Position numbers and translations under genes: made by a program
Notes under the pieces: model-generated
Databases searched by the model: none
What the model was told of the DNA's origin: nothing
Seen by the model: only the letters and a program-made list of their open reading frames with translations
Shown: piece by piece, positions 8,024-17,271 of the stretch
Position numbering within the stretch: position 1 is the first letter of the stretch
How the letters are laid out: each line of letters starts with the position of its first letter
Assembly: GCA_047632595.1 (NCBI GenBank)
Contig: JBLIDK010000033.1
Coordinates: forward strand, 1-24,750
Direction: 5' to 3'
From: JBLIDK01 sp047632595
Lineage (GTDB): Bacteria > Bacteroidota > Bacteroidia > Sphingobacteriales > Sphingobacteriaceae
Length of the DNA: 24,750 nt

Positions 8024-8290
8024 TTACCAAAAATAAACAGCCCCTTTAAAAAGTAATGCAAGAACCAAAAACACATAGAACATGATTTTATAGGTTCTAA
8101 ACTTAATAACCTCTTTACGAAGCTCTTCTTTTAACTCAGGATATTCAGCGAACATTTTGCTAACTCGCACGTCTTTTATCCCTCTTGCTTGTCCAATTTT
8201 ACTAATTGCAAACAACTTACGCCCGTATTGTATAAAGTACATAAAGGCAATAAGCAACAAGAAATAAAATATGGTATTACTCCAACTCAA
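8024..8290 (-). CDS. Small two-helix membrane protein
   Basis: This 88-residue protein has hydrophobic helices at ~6-22 and ~69-86 and a charged middle (GRKLFAISKIGQ...EYPELKEELRKEVIKF). Its start appears to be TTG at 8290, inside the end of the amidohydrolase gene (14-bp overlap). The first ATG in frame, at codon 17, would cut the first helix in half, so the TTG start, reached by translational coupling, is preferred. The family is not recognised. Its place as last gene of the operon suggests an accessory role for the symporter or amidohydrolase, which is an inference only. Confidence 0.6.
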   Translation of the reverse strand: MSWSNTIFYFLLLIAFMYFIQYGRKLFAISKIGQARGIKDVRVSKMFAEYPELKEELRKEVIKFRTYKIMFYVFLVLALLFKGAVYFW

Positions 8291-9914
8291 GACTAAATTC
8301 TTTTTTACCGTGAATATAGGTTGCTAATACTCTTGTATCTCTAGTTTCTCGAATTGGAATTTTCATAATATCCTTTTCTAAGATTACGAAATCAGCATTT
8401 TTACCAGCTTCTAAACTCCCTTTTTCATTTTCCTCAAAGTTTGCATATGCGGCATTTATGGTCATTCCTCTTAATGCTTCTTCTCTACTTAACGCATTGG
8501 CCATATTAAAACCTCCATTGGGAAATAACTCAGCATCTTGTCGAGCAGTGGCAGCATAAAACCCATATAATGGATTAAAACTTTCAACAGGGGCGTCACT
8601 ACCAAGGCAAACCACTGTATAATCGCTTAAGCGTTTGTAGGCATAGGCATTTTTAATTCGATCAGGTCCTAAACGCTCTTCCGCCCAATACATGTCAGAA
8701 GTGGCATGAGTTGCTTGTACAGAAGCAATAACTCCTACTTCTTTAAACAGTTCAAAATCTTGGTCCGAAACAACTTGGGCATGCTCAATTCTCCAACGTC
8801 TATCGCTCGCACCATTTAACGCTTCTTTGTAAATATTTAATAAAAGTCTGTTCGCAGAATCACCAATACAATGAGTATTCATTTGGAATTCAGTTTTTTC
8901 TATACGAGTTGCTAATTTTTTATAAAACTCTGGTGAACTTAAGTTAAAACCATGTTCATCTGGTCTGTCTGAGTATGGCTCTAATAAACATGCCCCACGA
9001 CTTCCTAAGGCCCCATCTCCATAAACCTTTACAGAACTCACATTAATGCGGTTGGTTTTATAAGGAGGCTTGTCTAAAAACGAATCCAAATTAGCCGAAT
9101 CTTGATCCAACATTATATATAGTTGAGTTTTTAAATCGCCCGATTTATGCAAACTGTCAATCAACCAAATTTCGTTAGCCATTAAACCTGCATCATCAAT
9201 TGTAGTTAATCCAAATGCTAATGTTTGCCTTTGAGCCTCCATAATTGCTGCAATTTCTTGTGTTCTTGTTGGTTTTGGGAAAAGGCTCATTACTAAACTA
9301 ATTGCATTGTCAATTAAAACGCCAGTTACTTTTCCATTTTTCAATATAACTTTACCGCCATCTATTATCGTTTCTGGAGTAATATTTGCAAGTTTTAAAG
9401 CATAGTCATTAAATAAAACAGCATGACCGTCAACTCTACTTAATGCCACTGGTGTATTAGGAAAAGTCTTGTTTAATAATTCATTAGTCGGAAAAGTGCC
9501 ACCCCATAAATTTTGGTCCCAACCCCTTCCATTTATTGCAGAAACCGGCTTGTCTGCAAAGAAAACCTGTGTTCTAGAAACGAGTTCCTCAACCGATTTA
9601 GATCCGGTTAAATCTACCGTAAATGCTCCTAAACCATAGTAGAAGAAATGTCCATGAGCGTCGAATAACCCTGGATAAACTGCTTTTCCTTCTAAGTCAA
9701 TTAGCTTTTCAGTTAAAAACTGCTCTACCAAGTCTGATTTTGTTCCTGTTCCTACTATTTCGCCTTTGTTTACGGCAAATGCCTCCACAATAGTAAAGGC
9801 AGAATCAACAGTGTAAACTACCCCGTTGTGGTAAATTGTTTCTACTTTTTGCTTTGAATTACAAGCTGCGAAAGCTGCAAGAAGAAATATTAAAATGGGT
9901 ACTAATTTTTTCAT
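8277..9914 (-). CDS. Lipoprotein amidohydrolase (YtcJ-like, amidohydrolase family 3)
   Basis: This 545-residue protein carries a lipoprotein signal with lipobox AAFAAC (Cys18), so it is anchored in the envelope. The metal-dependent amidohydrolase fold follows. Visible are DAHGHF with metal ligands His87 and His89, a likely bridging Lys296 in SVKVYGDGALGS, His348 (NTHCIGDSANR), His378 (IEHAQV) and Asp440 (LGSDAPVES). The C-terminal part (GSLEAGKNADFVILEKD) is typical of the superfamily. YtcJ-type enzymes hydrolyse amide or N-formyl/acyl bonds; the substrate is unknown here. Its ATG overlaps the symporter stop (ATGA at 9911-9914), indicating translational coupling. This suggests an amide is cleaved outside the cytoplasmic membrane and a product is taken up by the symporter. 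Confidence 0.88.
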   Translation of the reverse strand: MKKLVPILIFLLAAFAACNSKQKVETIYHNGVVYTVDSAFTIVEAFAVNKGEIVGTGTKSDLVEQFLTEKLIDLEGKAVYPGLFDAHGHFFYYGLGAFTVDLTGSKSVEELVSRTQVFFADKPVSAINGRGWDQNLWGGTFPTNELLNKTFPNTPVALSRVDGHAVLFNDYALKLANITPETIIDGGKVILKNGKVTGVLIDNAISLVMSLFPKPTRTQEIAAIMEAQRQTLAFGLTTIDDAGLMANEIWLIDSLHKSGDLKTQLYIMLDQDSANLDSFLDKPPYKTNRINVSSVKVYGDGALGSRGACLLEPYSDRPDEHGFNLSSPEFYKKLATRIEKTEFQMNTHCIGDSANRLLLNIYKEALNGASDRRWRIEHAQVVSDQDFELFKEVGVIASVQATHATSDMYWAEERLGPDRIKNAYAYKRLSDYTVVCLGSDAPVESFNPLYGFYAATARQDAELFPNGGFNMANALSREEALRGMTINAAYANFEENEKGSLEAGKNADFVILEKDIMKIPIRETRDTRVLATYIHGKKEFSLELE

Positions 9915-11326
9915 ATTTGTTGTTTTTTAACGCTGTCGTTTAATTCATTTTCGCTTGCCGCGATTAAAGTAGATACCGCAGCATCTCCAGTTACATTCAC
10001 AACGGTTCTACACATGTCCAAAATTCTATCAATTGGGAAAATAATGGCAATCCATGCTGGATTTAATCCAACAGACTGTAGGACAATTATCAACATCACC
10101 AATCCTGCACTGGGTACAGCAGCGGAACCAATAGAAGCTAAGGTTGCGGTTAGAATAATTATTAATTGTTGTCCGATGGATAAATCTACTAAGTGAAATT
10201 GCGCTAAAAATATTACTGCAACAGCTTGATACAAACTCGTTCCATCCATGTTTACGGTTGCACCAATTGGTAATACAAAACTGGTTACTTTTTTACTTAC
10301 TCCAAGGTTTTCATTCACACACTCCATTGTAACCGGCAAAGTTGCCGCACTGCTGCTAGTGGAAAATGCCAACATTTGGGCAGGTGCAATTGCTGCAAAG
10401 AAGTTTTTGTAAGTGATTTTCTTTACAAAAATCATTAAAATGAGGGGATAAACAATAAAAATCATAATACCTAAGCCTGCAACTACACATAATGAATACC
10501 AACCAAGTCCTTTGAAAATTTCCACAACACTTCCAACATCATTTCCAGCCATTTTGCTCAATACTCCAGCCAAGAGTGCAAACACAAAAAATGGAGCAGC
10601 CTTCATAACAACATCCACCATTGCTAGGAATACTTCATTTGCCCCATCCACAAAATCAATAACAGGTTTTGCTTTTGCTGCAGGAACCATCAATAAAGTG
10701 ATACCAAAAAAGATTGCAAAAAAGATAACCTGAAGCATTAACCCGTTGTTGTTTAGCGAAACAAATATGTTGCTAGGTACTATGTCCACTAAAAATTGCA
10801 AGGGGCCATCTTCTTTCGTTTTGTTTGCCATCGCCAGTTTTTCCGCAACGGTTTTGTTCGATGGTATTTCTACATCCAGCATTGCAACACGCGACTTATA
10901 GGCAGTGTCAGTTAAAAAGTGTTTTCCATCTTTAACTTCAACGCCAGCATTGCCAGCCCAAATCTCATATTGTAAACGTTGGTCAATTCGTTGCTCTTTA
11001 TCAATAAGTTCACCAGGCTTAAAGGTGTTTACTATAATTAGTCCAACACCAACCGCGAATAAGGTGGTGACCAAGTAAGCAAGAAGTGTTTTTCCGCCCA
11101 TTCTGCCTAGTTTTGAGCTGTCGCTAATTCCACTTACCCCCTTAATAATTGAAAATAATACGAGTGGAATTGCTATAAGCTTTAATAGGTTTATGAAAAT
11201 GGTTCCAAAAGGATCTATCCAATTAATTGTGAATTCGCTTAATCCAACAATACTCGAAATAACTGCCCAAATAATTCCAGCAATTAATCCAATGATAATT
11301 TTCCAATGCAATGCCATTTTTTTCAT
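9911..11326 (-). CDS. Dicarboxylate/amino acid:cation symporter (DAACS, SDF family)
   Basis: From ATG 11326 the protein has 471 residues; an upstream in-frame ATG at 11362 would add 12 residues that do not look membrane-compatible, so the later start is preferred. The glutamate-transporter-homologue fold is clear: the serine-rich hairpin 1 motif TSSSAATLP (323-331), NMDGTS in TM7 (359-364), hairpin 2 and the substrate-binding TM8 DRILDMCRTVVNVTGD (433-448). Between early helices there is a hydrophilic insertion of ~65 residues (about 105-175), longer than in the archaeal GltPh prototype. The family imports glutamate, aspartate or C4-dicarboxylates with Na+ or H+. It is first gene of a three-gene operon with the amidohydrolase. 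Confidence 0.92.
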   Translation of the reverse strand: MKKMALHWKIIIGLIAGIIWAVISSIVGLSEFTINWIDPFGTIFINLLKLIAIPLVLFSIIKGVSGISDSSKLGRMGGKTLLAYLVTTLFAVGVGLIIVNTFKPGELIDKEQRIDQRLQYEIWAGNAGVEVKDGKHFLTDTAYKSRVAMLDVEIPSNKTVAEKLAMANKTKEDGPLQFLVDIVPSNIFVSLNNNGLMLQVIFFAIFFGITLLMVPAAKAKPVIDFVDGANEVFLAMVDVVMKAAPFFVFALLAGVLSKMAGNDVGSVVEIFKGLGWYSLCVVAGLGIMIFIVYPLILMIFVKKITYKNFFAAIAPAQMLAFSTSSSAATLPVTMECVNENLGVSKKVTSFVLPIGATVNMDGTSLYQAVAVIFLAQFHLVDLSIGQQLIIILTATLASIGSAAVPSAGLVMLIIVLQSVGLNPAWIAIIFPIDRILDMCRTVVNVTGDAAVSTLIAASENELNDSVKKQQI

Positions 11327-11420
11327 ACCTACTAATATCAGTCTGCAAGATAGGAAACCCACACCAACTATTTTACACGAAAAGTAATTGAATTTGATTG
11401 GGATTAATCACATTTGCAAT

Positions 11421-12020
11421 ATGAAAAGTATAATTGAATTTATAAAGACCACCGTATTGGGGGGTATTGTAGTACTTCTTCCAGTAACTATCTTAATTGC
11501 CGTGCTAAGTTGGTCATGGCGCTTTTTGAGTGGATTAATTTCTCCTATTTCTAGTTTGATTATAGACTTAGGCTTCTCAAAAATTCTTGCTGATGTAATT
11601 GTTTTAGGTGGAATTTTGGCCTTTAGTTTTATTGTAGGCTATCTAGTGAGAATGAGAACTGGACAATGGTTACTAGACTTTTTAGAAAAAAATTTATTTT
11701 CAAAAATACCGGGATATCAATTGATTAAAGAAACGATTCTGCAGTTAATGGGAAATAAGAAATCGCTATTTTCTGAAGTTTGTTTAGTGAAAGTGTTTGG
11801 TGGAGATACTATGATGACGGCGTTTATAACCGATGAACATGAGAATGGAACCATTACAGTTTTTGTTCCTACTGGTCCAAATCCCACCTCTGGAAATATT
11901 TTTCATGTTCAATCAAAAGATGTTTTTAGAATAAAGGCAGAAGCACAAGAAGCGATGCGCACAATTATTAGCTGTGGATCAGGCTCACATCCTTTAGTTG
12001 GGCAAACAAACCTAAAATAG
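11421..12020 (+). CDS. DUF502 family membrane protein
   Basis: From ATG 11421 the protein has 199 residues; an upstream in-frame ATG at 11388 would add a non-hydrophobic leader and is less likely. Two transmembrane segments lie at ~11-32 and ~60-82, followed by a soluble domain with the DUF502 hallmark FVPTGPNPTSGNIFHVQ and a preceding region of alternating strands. The function of the family is not established. It is followed after 24 bp by a YitT-type gene, so the two are probably one transcript, and it diverges from the symporter operon across 94 bp. Confidence 0.85.
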   Translation: MKSIIEFIKTTVLGGIVVLLPVTILIAVLSWSWRFLSGLISPISSLIIDLGFSKILADVIVLGGILAFSFIVGYLVRMRTGQWLLDFLEKNLFSKIPGYQLIKETILQLMGNKKSLFSEVCLVKVFGGDTMMTAFITDEHENGTITVFVPTGPNPTSGNIFHVQSKDVFRIKAEAQEAMRTIISCGSGSHPLVGQTNLK

Positions 12021-12044
12021 GAATGACTATCTTGTAAAAAGAGA

Positions 12045-13007
12045 ATGGGAGAAAAACTAATACGTACACTGCTTGCCCTTTTTGGAGATAAGACAGAAGA
12101 GGCACAATCTGGTTATGTTGAGGCCAAGCATTTTTTAAGACTAAAAATTAACGTCATAAGTCTTTTGAAATCCTTAGGTTTTATGAGCGCTGGTATTTTA
12201 TGTGCTGGTTTTGGTTTGAAGGGATTTTTATTACCTAATGATTTTATTGATGGAGGAGTGACTGGTATTTCACTACTAGTTTCAAAGGTTAGTGGAATAA
12301 ATTTGGCCTATTTAATTGTTGTAATTAATATTCCATTCTTAATAATGGGCTACAAGCAGTTAGGTAGAAATTTTGCTTTAAAGAGCATTATTGCGATTCT
12401 TGGATTAGCCTTAATTATTGGATTTTTCCCATACCCTGTAATTACAGCAGATAAATTACTAGTAGCAGCTTTCGGTGGATTTTTCTTAGGTGCTGGAATT
12501 GGTTTGGCCATGAGGGGAGGTGCTGTAATTGATGGAACGGAGGTGTTAGCAGTTTATGTCAGCAAAATCACGAGCTTAACCGTAGGCGATGTTATTTTGG
12601 TATTCAACGTGATGATTTTTGGTGTTGCTTCCTACTTGCTTTCAATAGAAATTGCGCTTTACGCGATACTAACTTATTTAGCAGCGGCCAAAACGGTAGA
12701 TTTCATAGTAGAAGGAGTAGAAGAGTACTTAGGAGTTACAATAATATCTGCCCACAGCAATGAAATTAGGTTGTTAATTACTGAAGAAATGCGACGTGGG
12801 GTAACCTTATACCAAGGCAAACAGGGGTATGGAAAAAATCTTGAAAATCTTGGAGCAACCGATATTGTATTTACAGTAATTACTCGGTTGGAGATAGCCA
12901 AACTTCAAAAAGAAGTTAAAAAAATAGACCCCAATGCGTTTATGGTTATGACTACTGTTAAAGATACAAAGGGGGGAATTATTAAACGTCGTGCGTTGAA
13001 AACGTAA
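12045..13007 (+). CDS. YitT family membrane protein (DUF161 plus DUF2179)
   Basis: This 320-residue protein has a hydrophilic N-terminus of ~35 residues and a membrane domain of about five to six helices (40-215). Family motifs are FIDGGVTGISLL (67-78) and RGGAVIDGTEVLA (157-169). A soluble C-terminal DUF2179 domain (~228-315) contains GVTLYQGKQGYG and DPNAFMVM. The family is widespread and poorly characterised; some DUF2179 domains are thought to bind small ligands. It ends before a 230-bp repeat-rich gap without a clear terminator. Confidence 0.9.
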   Translation: MGEKLIRTLLALFGDKTEEAQSGYVEAKHFLRLKINVISLLKSLGFMSAGILCAGFGLKGFLLPNDFIDGGVTGISLLVSKVSGINLAYLIVVINIPFLIMGYKQLGRNFALKSIIAILGLALIIGFFPYPVITADKLLVAAFGGFFLGAGIGLAMRGGAVIDGTEVLAVYVSKITSLTVGDVILVFNVMIFGVASYLLSIEIALYAILTYLAAAKTVDFIVEGVEEYLGVTIISAHSNEIRLLITEEMRRGVTLYQGKQGYGKNLENLGATDIVFTVITRLEIAKLQKEVKKIDPNAFMVMTTVKDTKGGIIKRRALKT

Positions 13008-13011
13008 AAAT

Positions 13012-13226
13012 AGTTTAAAGCTGCAAGCCGCAAGCAACAAGTGAATTAGTCCAAAGTCGAAAAAAGTAGGAGTGCAAAAGGAGTGTAGATCAAAGCTTAA
13101 TACAATATTCTCTGTGTTAAAAAAGGGGGAATATTAGGGAAAACAAGTAGTTTTAAATGAAATGACTAACTTGATTTATGCAAAAGCTTAAAAGCTTCTG
13201 ACCTTTGACTTTGGACTTTGGACAAA
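13012..13226. repeat. Gene-free gap with degenerate AGCT-rich and CTCTGTG-type repeats
   Basis: This gap holds no gene. It contains the word series ctgcaagccgcaagcaacaa (13021-13040) and gtgttaaaaaagggg (13114-13128). It also has aaaagcttctga (13190-13201), followed by a short tandem of gactttg (gactttggactttggac). The 15-mer at 13114-13128 recurs exactly at 17996-18010 and the 12-mer recurs at 17292-17303. Surrounding sequence (aaatgaaatgac..., atttgaaatgatc...) is similar enough to suggest two diverged copies of one intergenic element. Confidence 0.55.
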
Positions 13227-13237
13227 AAATTTAAAAT

Positions 13238-13969
13238 ATGCTTACAAACATAACCAATTGTAGTATTTGCAATTCAGAAATTACAGCATTGTATTGCCCC
13301 ACTTGTGGCCAAAAGGTTACAGGTAAAAGAACAAAAATTTCAGAGGTTGCAAGTAGTATTATTTCCTCAGTTTTTAATCTGAATAAAGGGATTATTGGGA
13401 ACTTTAAAACACTTATTCAGCACCCTTCAACTATAGTGCATAATTATTTTGATGGTAATCGAAGATATTACTATAGCCCTGGGCAAATGTTATTACTTTG
13501 TTTATTTGTACTAGGGCTTCATTTGGCCTTTGTAAATAAAGAAATTTTAGGACTTAGCATTTCTATTTCAGGTGCAGCAGGGGGATTTAGAGTTCTTTTA
13601 TCGCCAGAACTATTGTTACTTTCTTTGCTACTTCCTATATTTTCATTGGTAACGTATCTTACCTTTTTTAAGAAGAAATATAATTTTGCGGAACATCTTG
13701 CTTCGGCATTATACATTTACAGCCTTTTAATTGTGGTGTTTACAATTATTGGGGATGTGTTTTATCTCATTACTGAAAACACGCCCACTATTCTTGCTTC
13801 AATTTCCTTTGTGGCATTTTTTTGGATGAGTTGTCGTGTTTTTTTGGATAACTGCTCTTGGCTCAGATCAATTTTATTTACAATAATTCAACTTTTAATT
13901 TTCGCCTTATTTGTGTTAGGATTAATTGGACTAGTTTATCTACAAAACCCAGAAACGATTAACTTTTAG
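13238..13969 (+). CDS. Zinc-ribbon membrane protein (DUF3667-like)
   Basis: This 243-residue protein opens with a compact zinc ribbon (Cys8, Cys11, Cys20, Cys23; CPTCGQK) followed by an amphipathic stretch with the motif TLIQHPSTIVHNYFDGNRRYYYSPGQM cut here to its key parts: HPS, YFDGNRRYYYSP. Four to five membrane helices follow (about 83-100, 122-143, 155-178, 183-200, 208-235). This is the DUF3667 arrangement common in Bacteroidetes; its function is unknown. It appears to be transcribed alone, between a repeat-rich gap and a hairpin terminator. Confidence 0.8.
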   Translation: MLTNITNCSICNSEITALYCPTCGQKVTGKRTKISEVASSIISSVFNLNKGIIGNFKTLIQHPSTIVHNYFDGNRRYYYSPGQMLLLCLFVLGLHLAFVNKEILGLSISISGAAGGFRVLLSPELLLLSLLLPIFSLVTYLTFFKKKYNFAEHLASALYIYSLLIVVFTIIGDVFYLITENTPTILASISFVAFFWMSCRVFLDNCSWLRSILFTIIQLLIFALFVLGLIGLVYLQNPETINF

Positions 13970-13998
13970 TTAAGCTATATTATTAGAGTTCAAAAGGA

Positions 13999-14027
13999 AT
14001 ATGATTCTCTAGTTTAGAGAATCATAT
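13999..14027 (+). terminator. Perfect hairpin, probable terminator
   Basis: A 13-bp perfect inverted repeat (atatgattctcta / tagagaatcatat) with a 3-nt loop begins 30 bp after the DUF3667 stop. The T-tract after it on the + strand is poor. The design (long AT-rich perfect stem, 3-nt loop) matches the hairpin at 7978-8008. Confidence 0.65.
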
Positions 14028-14147
14028 ATTAGCCCACTAAATGGCACAGTATAATGTTGATAATTAAGTATTTTCATAGGTGTTGACATAATTTTAGTAT
14101 ATTTATTGTTTATACTAGACTTATCTTTTTTATATAAAACAACCCAA

Positions 14148-16568
14148 ATGAAATTTTTTCTAACAAGTGCATTTTTGCTAATGTCTGCAGTAACTGCCTT
14201 TAGCCAAGATTTTTTTAGCCCATGTAACCCTAGTGATTCAATTCCACACATGGGTGACACTGTTTATTATTCTATTGATTTAACAAGTAAAAACAATATT
14301 AACAATGTTCAACTTTCATTTCTGTTAAACGGTGATTATAATGCTTCATTCGAATCTCTTATCATTTTACTTGATACAATTTCGACTGATTGTGAGCCAG
14401 GTTCTTTATTAAACCTTGGATCAATTGGTAATGAAAACAATGACATCCAATGTAAATTGATTTTGGAGAAATTGATTGTAAAACAAGAAGACCTTCAGTA
14501 TTTTGAGAATAGGACAAAAATTTTACTTGGTATTGTAGCAACTCCTGATGTTGGTTTAGGTGTTTGTGGGGAGGAATCTCTCCAAGTTGCATTAGAAATT
14601 GATAAATGTAATACAACCAATCCAATAACGTTTGGTAGCCCTAATTCCATAGAATGTATAAGTGATTATTTTAGTCCTCCGGGAGGTGAAATTGTAACTT
14701 ATGAAAGTTCAGCTACAGGATATATTCTAACCACTTCACAGGGATGTATTTTTGATACACTGGTAGATTTGTCTTATGTTGTTCTTCAAAATAATGTGCT
14801 AAATGTATTGGACTTTAATGATAGTTATAAAGTTTGCTTGTTGGATTCTTTAGACTTTAATACCACCAAGTCTTCCATTCATAATTGGTTTGACCAAGAA
14901 AGTTCCACTAGTCCAATTCATAAGGGGGATAATTTTTCTATTAAAAATATAAATCAAAGCAGGAATGTGTTTGTTAAAATCGACACTTTTCTTGAATTTA
15001 ATTCCTTTACTATAAATTCATTTGATGCAACAAATATTGCATCCGTTGATCATGCGGCCACTTCGGGTGATGATAGAGGTGGAATGGCAATAACAGGGAC
15101 TCATGTTTATATAACTGGAGACGATTCGACTTCAAGATTTGACCTTAATTTACAAAACGGCATTGCACTCGAAAGGAGAGATGGTTTAGTATCGGATTTA
15201 AGTACCAATAAAATTTATACATTATACAATGCAACAACAAATTTACCATTTACACGCATAGGGGGAGGTACAATAAATTCCCTTCGACAACTAGATGAAG
15301 ATTTAAATTTTTTATCTACGACCATTTTATTATCAAGACCAATAATTGTCCCAGGGGAAGGTTACCTCCTTTGCAATGGAAATGGAGTGTTTAGTATTTC
15401 TGATTTTAATAACCGTGTTACTTATTTAATAAATATATCTAATAGCGCTTATTCTATTGGAGAAGTAATTACCGTGCCTTTTATAGGATTTAATAGTTTC
15501 TTGCCAAATAAGAAATTTTCAGAAAATTGGGCAGCATGGGGGCTATTGGAAACTACCTCAAATGGAATAAATGTAGTTTATTCTGGTGCCAATATAAATC
15601 TAATTTTAAGACAGAATATATTGACTGGAGAAGTAGATACAGTAAGTACTTTTACTAATTTAGGTGAAGTTGCAAGTATGATTTATTCCTTTGCTCAAAA
15701 TAGGTGGTATTTTCATAATGAAAGTACAAATCAATTCGCTAATGGAGGTGAAAACTTAATCTATGCAGATGCAAATGCATTGGGAGGGCTGCCAGTACAA
15801 ACTTCTTTAATAAGTTTATGTGGCCGAGGAGTGATTAACATTGAGGTGGATAACGTTGACTTAACAGACCAAATTACATGTGACAGCGAATTGGAACTAT
15901 TTGTACCTCTTGAGTACGACACTTTCTTTTGGAACAATGAAGATTTAATGAGGAACACCTTTAGAGTTACAGAAAGCGGTTCAGTAAACTTTATGGGAAG
16001 ACATTCAGGTGGTTGTGTTCATAATAAAACTATTCAAGTAGAGCTAGTATCTTTAGAAGTAGGTTTGTTTATTCCTTTAGCAAGAGTATTTGAGGATGAT
16101 AGTGTCTTCACATTAACCGGAGGAACTCCAGAGGGTGGAGTCTATTCTGGACCAGGTGTAGTAGATGGAGATTTTGACCCATCAGTTGCAGGGGTAGGTA
16201 TTCATGAAATAACCTATACAGTAACAGAAAGCGATACCTGTATAGGTTCAACTTCTCAAAGTTTACAAGTTAGAGAGCCGTTCGCAGCTTCTATATATGA
16301 GATTGACAACTTATTAAGCTTAAGCGTCTATCCAAATCCAGCAAAAGACTTGTTAAATGTGAACATTACTAATTTAGGGAATGCTAAAGACGCTAAAGTT
16401 GAATTGTTTAGTGCTGTAGGCATGAAAGTGTATGAAGGCAATACAATTAATTTGAGTGCGAATGCCACTTCCACAACTATCGATTTAGGGGTATTTAATA
16501 AAGGCATGTACATTCTTACCGTTACCTCTAATGGGTTAACAAAGAACATTAAAGTGCTTAAAGAGTAA
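14148..16568 (+). CDS. T9SS-secreted protein with type A C-terminal sorting domain
   Basis: From ATG 14148 (806 residues) the protein begins with a signal peptide (MKFFLTSAFLLMSAVTAFS, Gln next). An earlier in-frame ATG at 14106 would bury this signal. The central ~600 residues are strand-rich, with propeller-like phrases (GTHVYITGDDSTSRFD) and no domain I can name. Residues ~652-709 form a module seen often in Bacteroidetes secreted proteins (TLTGGTPEGGVYSGPGVV...IHEITYTV). The last ~86 residues are a type A sorting domain (LSVYPNPAKDLLNV, then GMKVYEG, then FNKGMYILTVTSNG...KNIKVLKE), which directs export through the type IX system and is cleaved at the surface. It is therefore an extracellular or surface-bound protein of unknown activity. 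Confidence 0.88.
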   Translation: MKFFLTSAFLLMSAVTAFSQDFFSPCNPSDSIPHMGDTVYYSIDLTSKNNINNVQLSFLLNGDYNASFESLIILLDTISTDCEPGSLLNLGSIGNENNDIQCKLILEKLIVKQEDLQYFENRTKILLGIVATPDVGLGVCGEESLQVALEIDKCNTTNPITFGSPNSIECISDYFSPPGGEIVTYESSATGYILTTSQGCIFDTLVDLSYVVLQNNVLNVLDFNDSYKVCLLDSLDFNTTKSSIHNWFDQESSTSPIHKGDNFSIKNINQSRNVFVKIDTFLEFNSFTINSFDATNIASVDHAATSGDDRGGMAITGTHVYITGDDSTSRFDLNLQNGIALERRDGLVSDLSTNKIYTLYNATTNLPFTRIGGGTINSLRQLDEDLNFLSTTILLSRPIIVPGEGYLLCNGNGVFSISDFNNRVTYLINISNSAYSIGEVITVPFIGFNSFLPNKKFSENWAAWGLLETTSNGINVVYSGANINLILRQNILTGEVDTVSTFTNLGEVASMIYSFAQNRWYFHNESTNQFANGGENLIYADANALGGLPVQTSLISLCGRGVINIEVDNVDLTDQITCDSELELFVPLEYDTFFWNNEDLMRNTFRVTESGSVNFMGRHSGGCVHNKTIQVELVSLEVGLFIPLARVFEDDSVFTLTGGTPEGGVYSGPGVVDGDFDPSVAGVGIHEITYTVTESDTCIGSTSQSLQVREPFAASIYEIDNLLSLSVYPNPAKDLLNVNITNLGNAKDAKVELFSAVGMKVYEGNTINLSANATSTTIDLGVFNKGMYILTVTSNGLTKNIKVLKE

Positions 16569-16574
16569 GTTTAA

Positions 16575-17271
16575 AACAAGCGAATTTATTTTTTAAAACT
16601 GTTTACTTATATCAGGACAAGACAGGTGTATGAGCCTTATTTAAATGAAACACATGTATTAAGGAATGATAAAATTGTAAATAATTTATTTAATCGTGAA
16701 ATCGGCTCAGATGTACTATGCGTTCAAAACCAAACATTTACAACTAAAAGAGAATTGTATGGTTTTGATAGAATATTAATTGGTCCAAACGTTGACCCAG
16801 ATCCAAATAGAGCTCAAGGTGAAGTGGTACTTGCAAGTATAGCGGATGTTACATTTACCGTTGGAAACATATATCTGTAACAAGTAAGGACGTTAGAGAT
16901 GGTGCATCAGTACATCTGAAAATTGAACCAATGGAGGCTGCATTTCAAGTTCATCGGCTCAGCAATCCCAAAGCAATTCTGTACTAAGTGAATTCAATCA
17001 AATATTTATTGACGAAGCTCAAATTTTAGAAGAAAGAGAAAAAAACATAATTAAAGTGTTCCCAAATCGGTTTGAGGATGAAATAAAAGTCGTGTCCAAT
17101 CCTGACTCATTTATATCCATTTTAGACATAAATTGCCGAATTGTAGCTAAAATAACTTCAACAAATGGAGCAGAAATAATAAACATTTCTCATTTTAAAC
17201 CGGGTGTTTATATTATTAGAGTTAGCTCCGAGAATGCACCAACTAAATTGGAAAGAATTATCAAACTTTAA
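16575..17271 (+). pseudogene. Decayed remnant of a T9SS cargo gene
   Basis: Three reading frames join into one C-terminal fragment. Frame one (to 16880) carries DVLCVQNQTFTTKRELYGF and GEVVLASIADVTFTVGN but has no signal peptide or clear start. At the ATATAT near 16869-16874 the frame changes, and NISVTSKDVRDGASVHLKIEP continues it, resembling the strand-rich modules that precede sorting domains. Near 16926-16933 it changes again to NGGCISSSSAQ..., which runs to a sorting domain (IIKVFPNRFEDEIKVVS, HFKPGVYIIRVSS, LERIIKL) ending at 17271. The gene thus lost its 5' part and has two frameshifts. It sits directly after an intact T9SS gene and may be debris of a neighbouring or duplicated cargo gene. 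Confidence 0.75.

Noticed and set aside
11405..11416. A near-consensus -7 box (cacatttg) upstream of the DUF502 gene with a TTG 18 bp before it
   Set aside because: The first base of the box does not match and the implied start of transcription would fall on the ATG itself, so the case is too weak to annotate.
13201..13226. The gactttg tandem as a phase-variable repeat controlling the DUF3667 gene
   Set aside because: There are only about two to three imperfect units and the tract sits in a region of general repeat debris upstream of the start.
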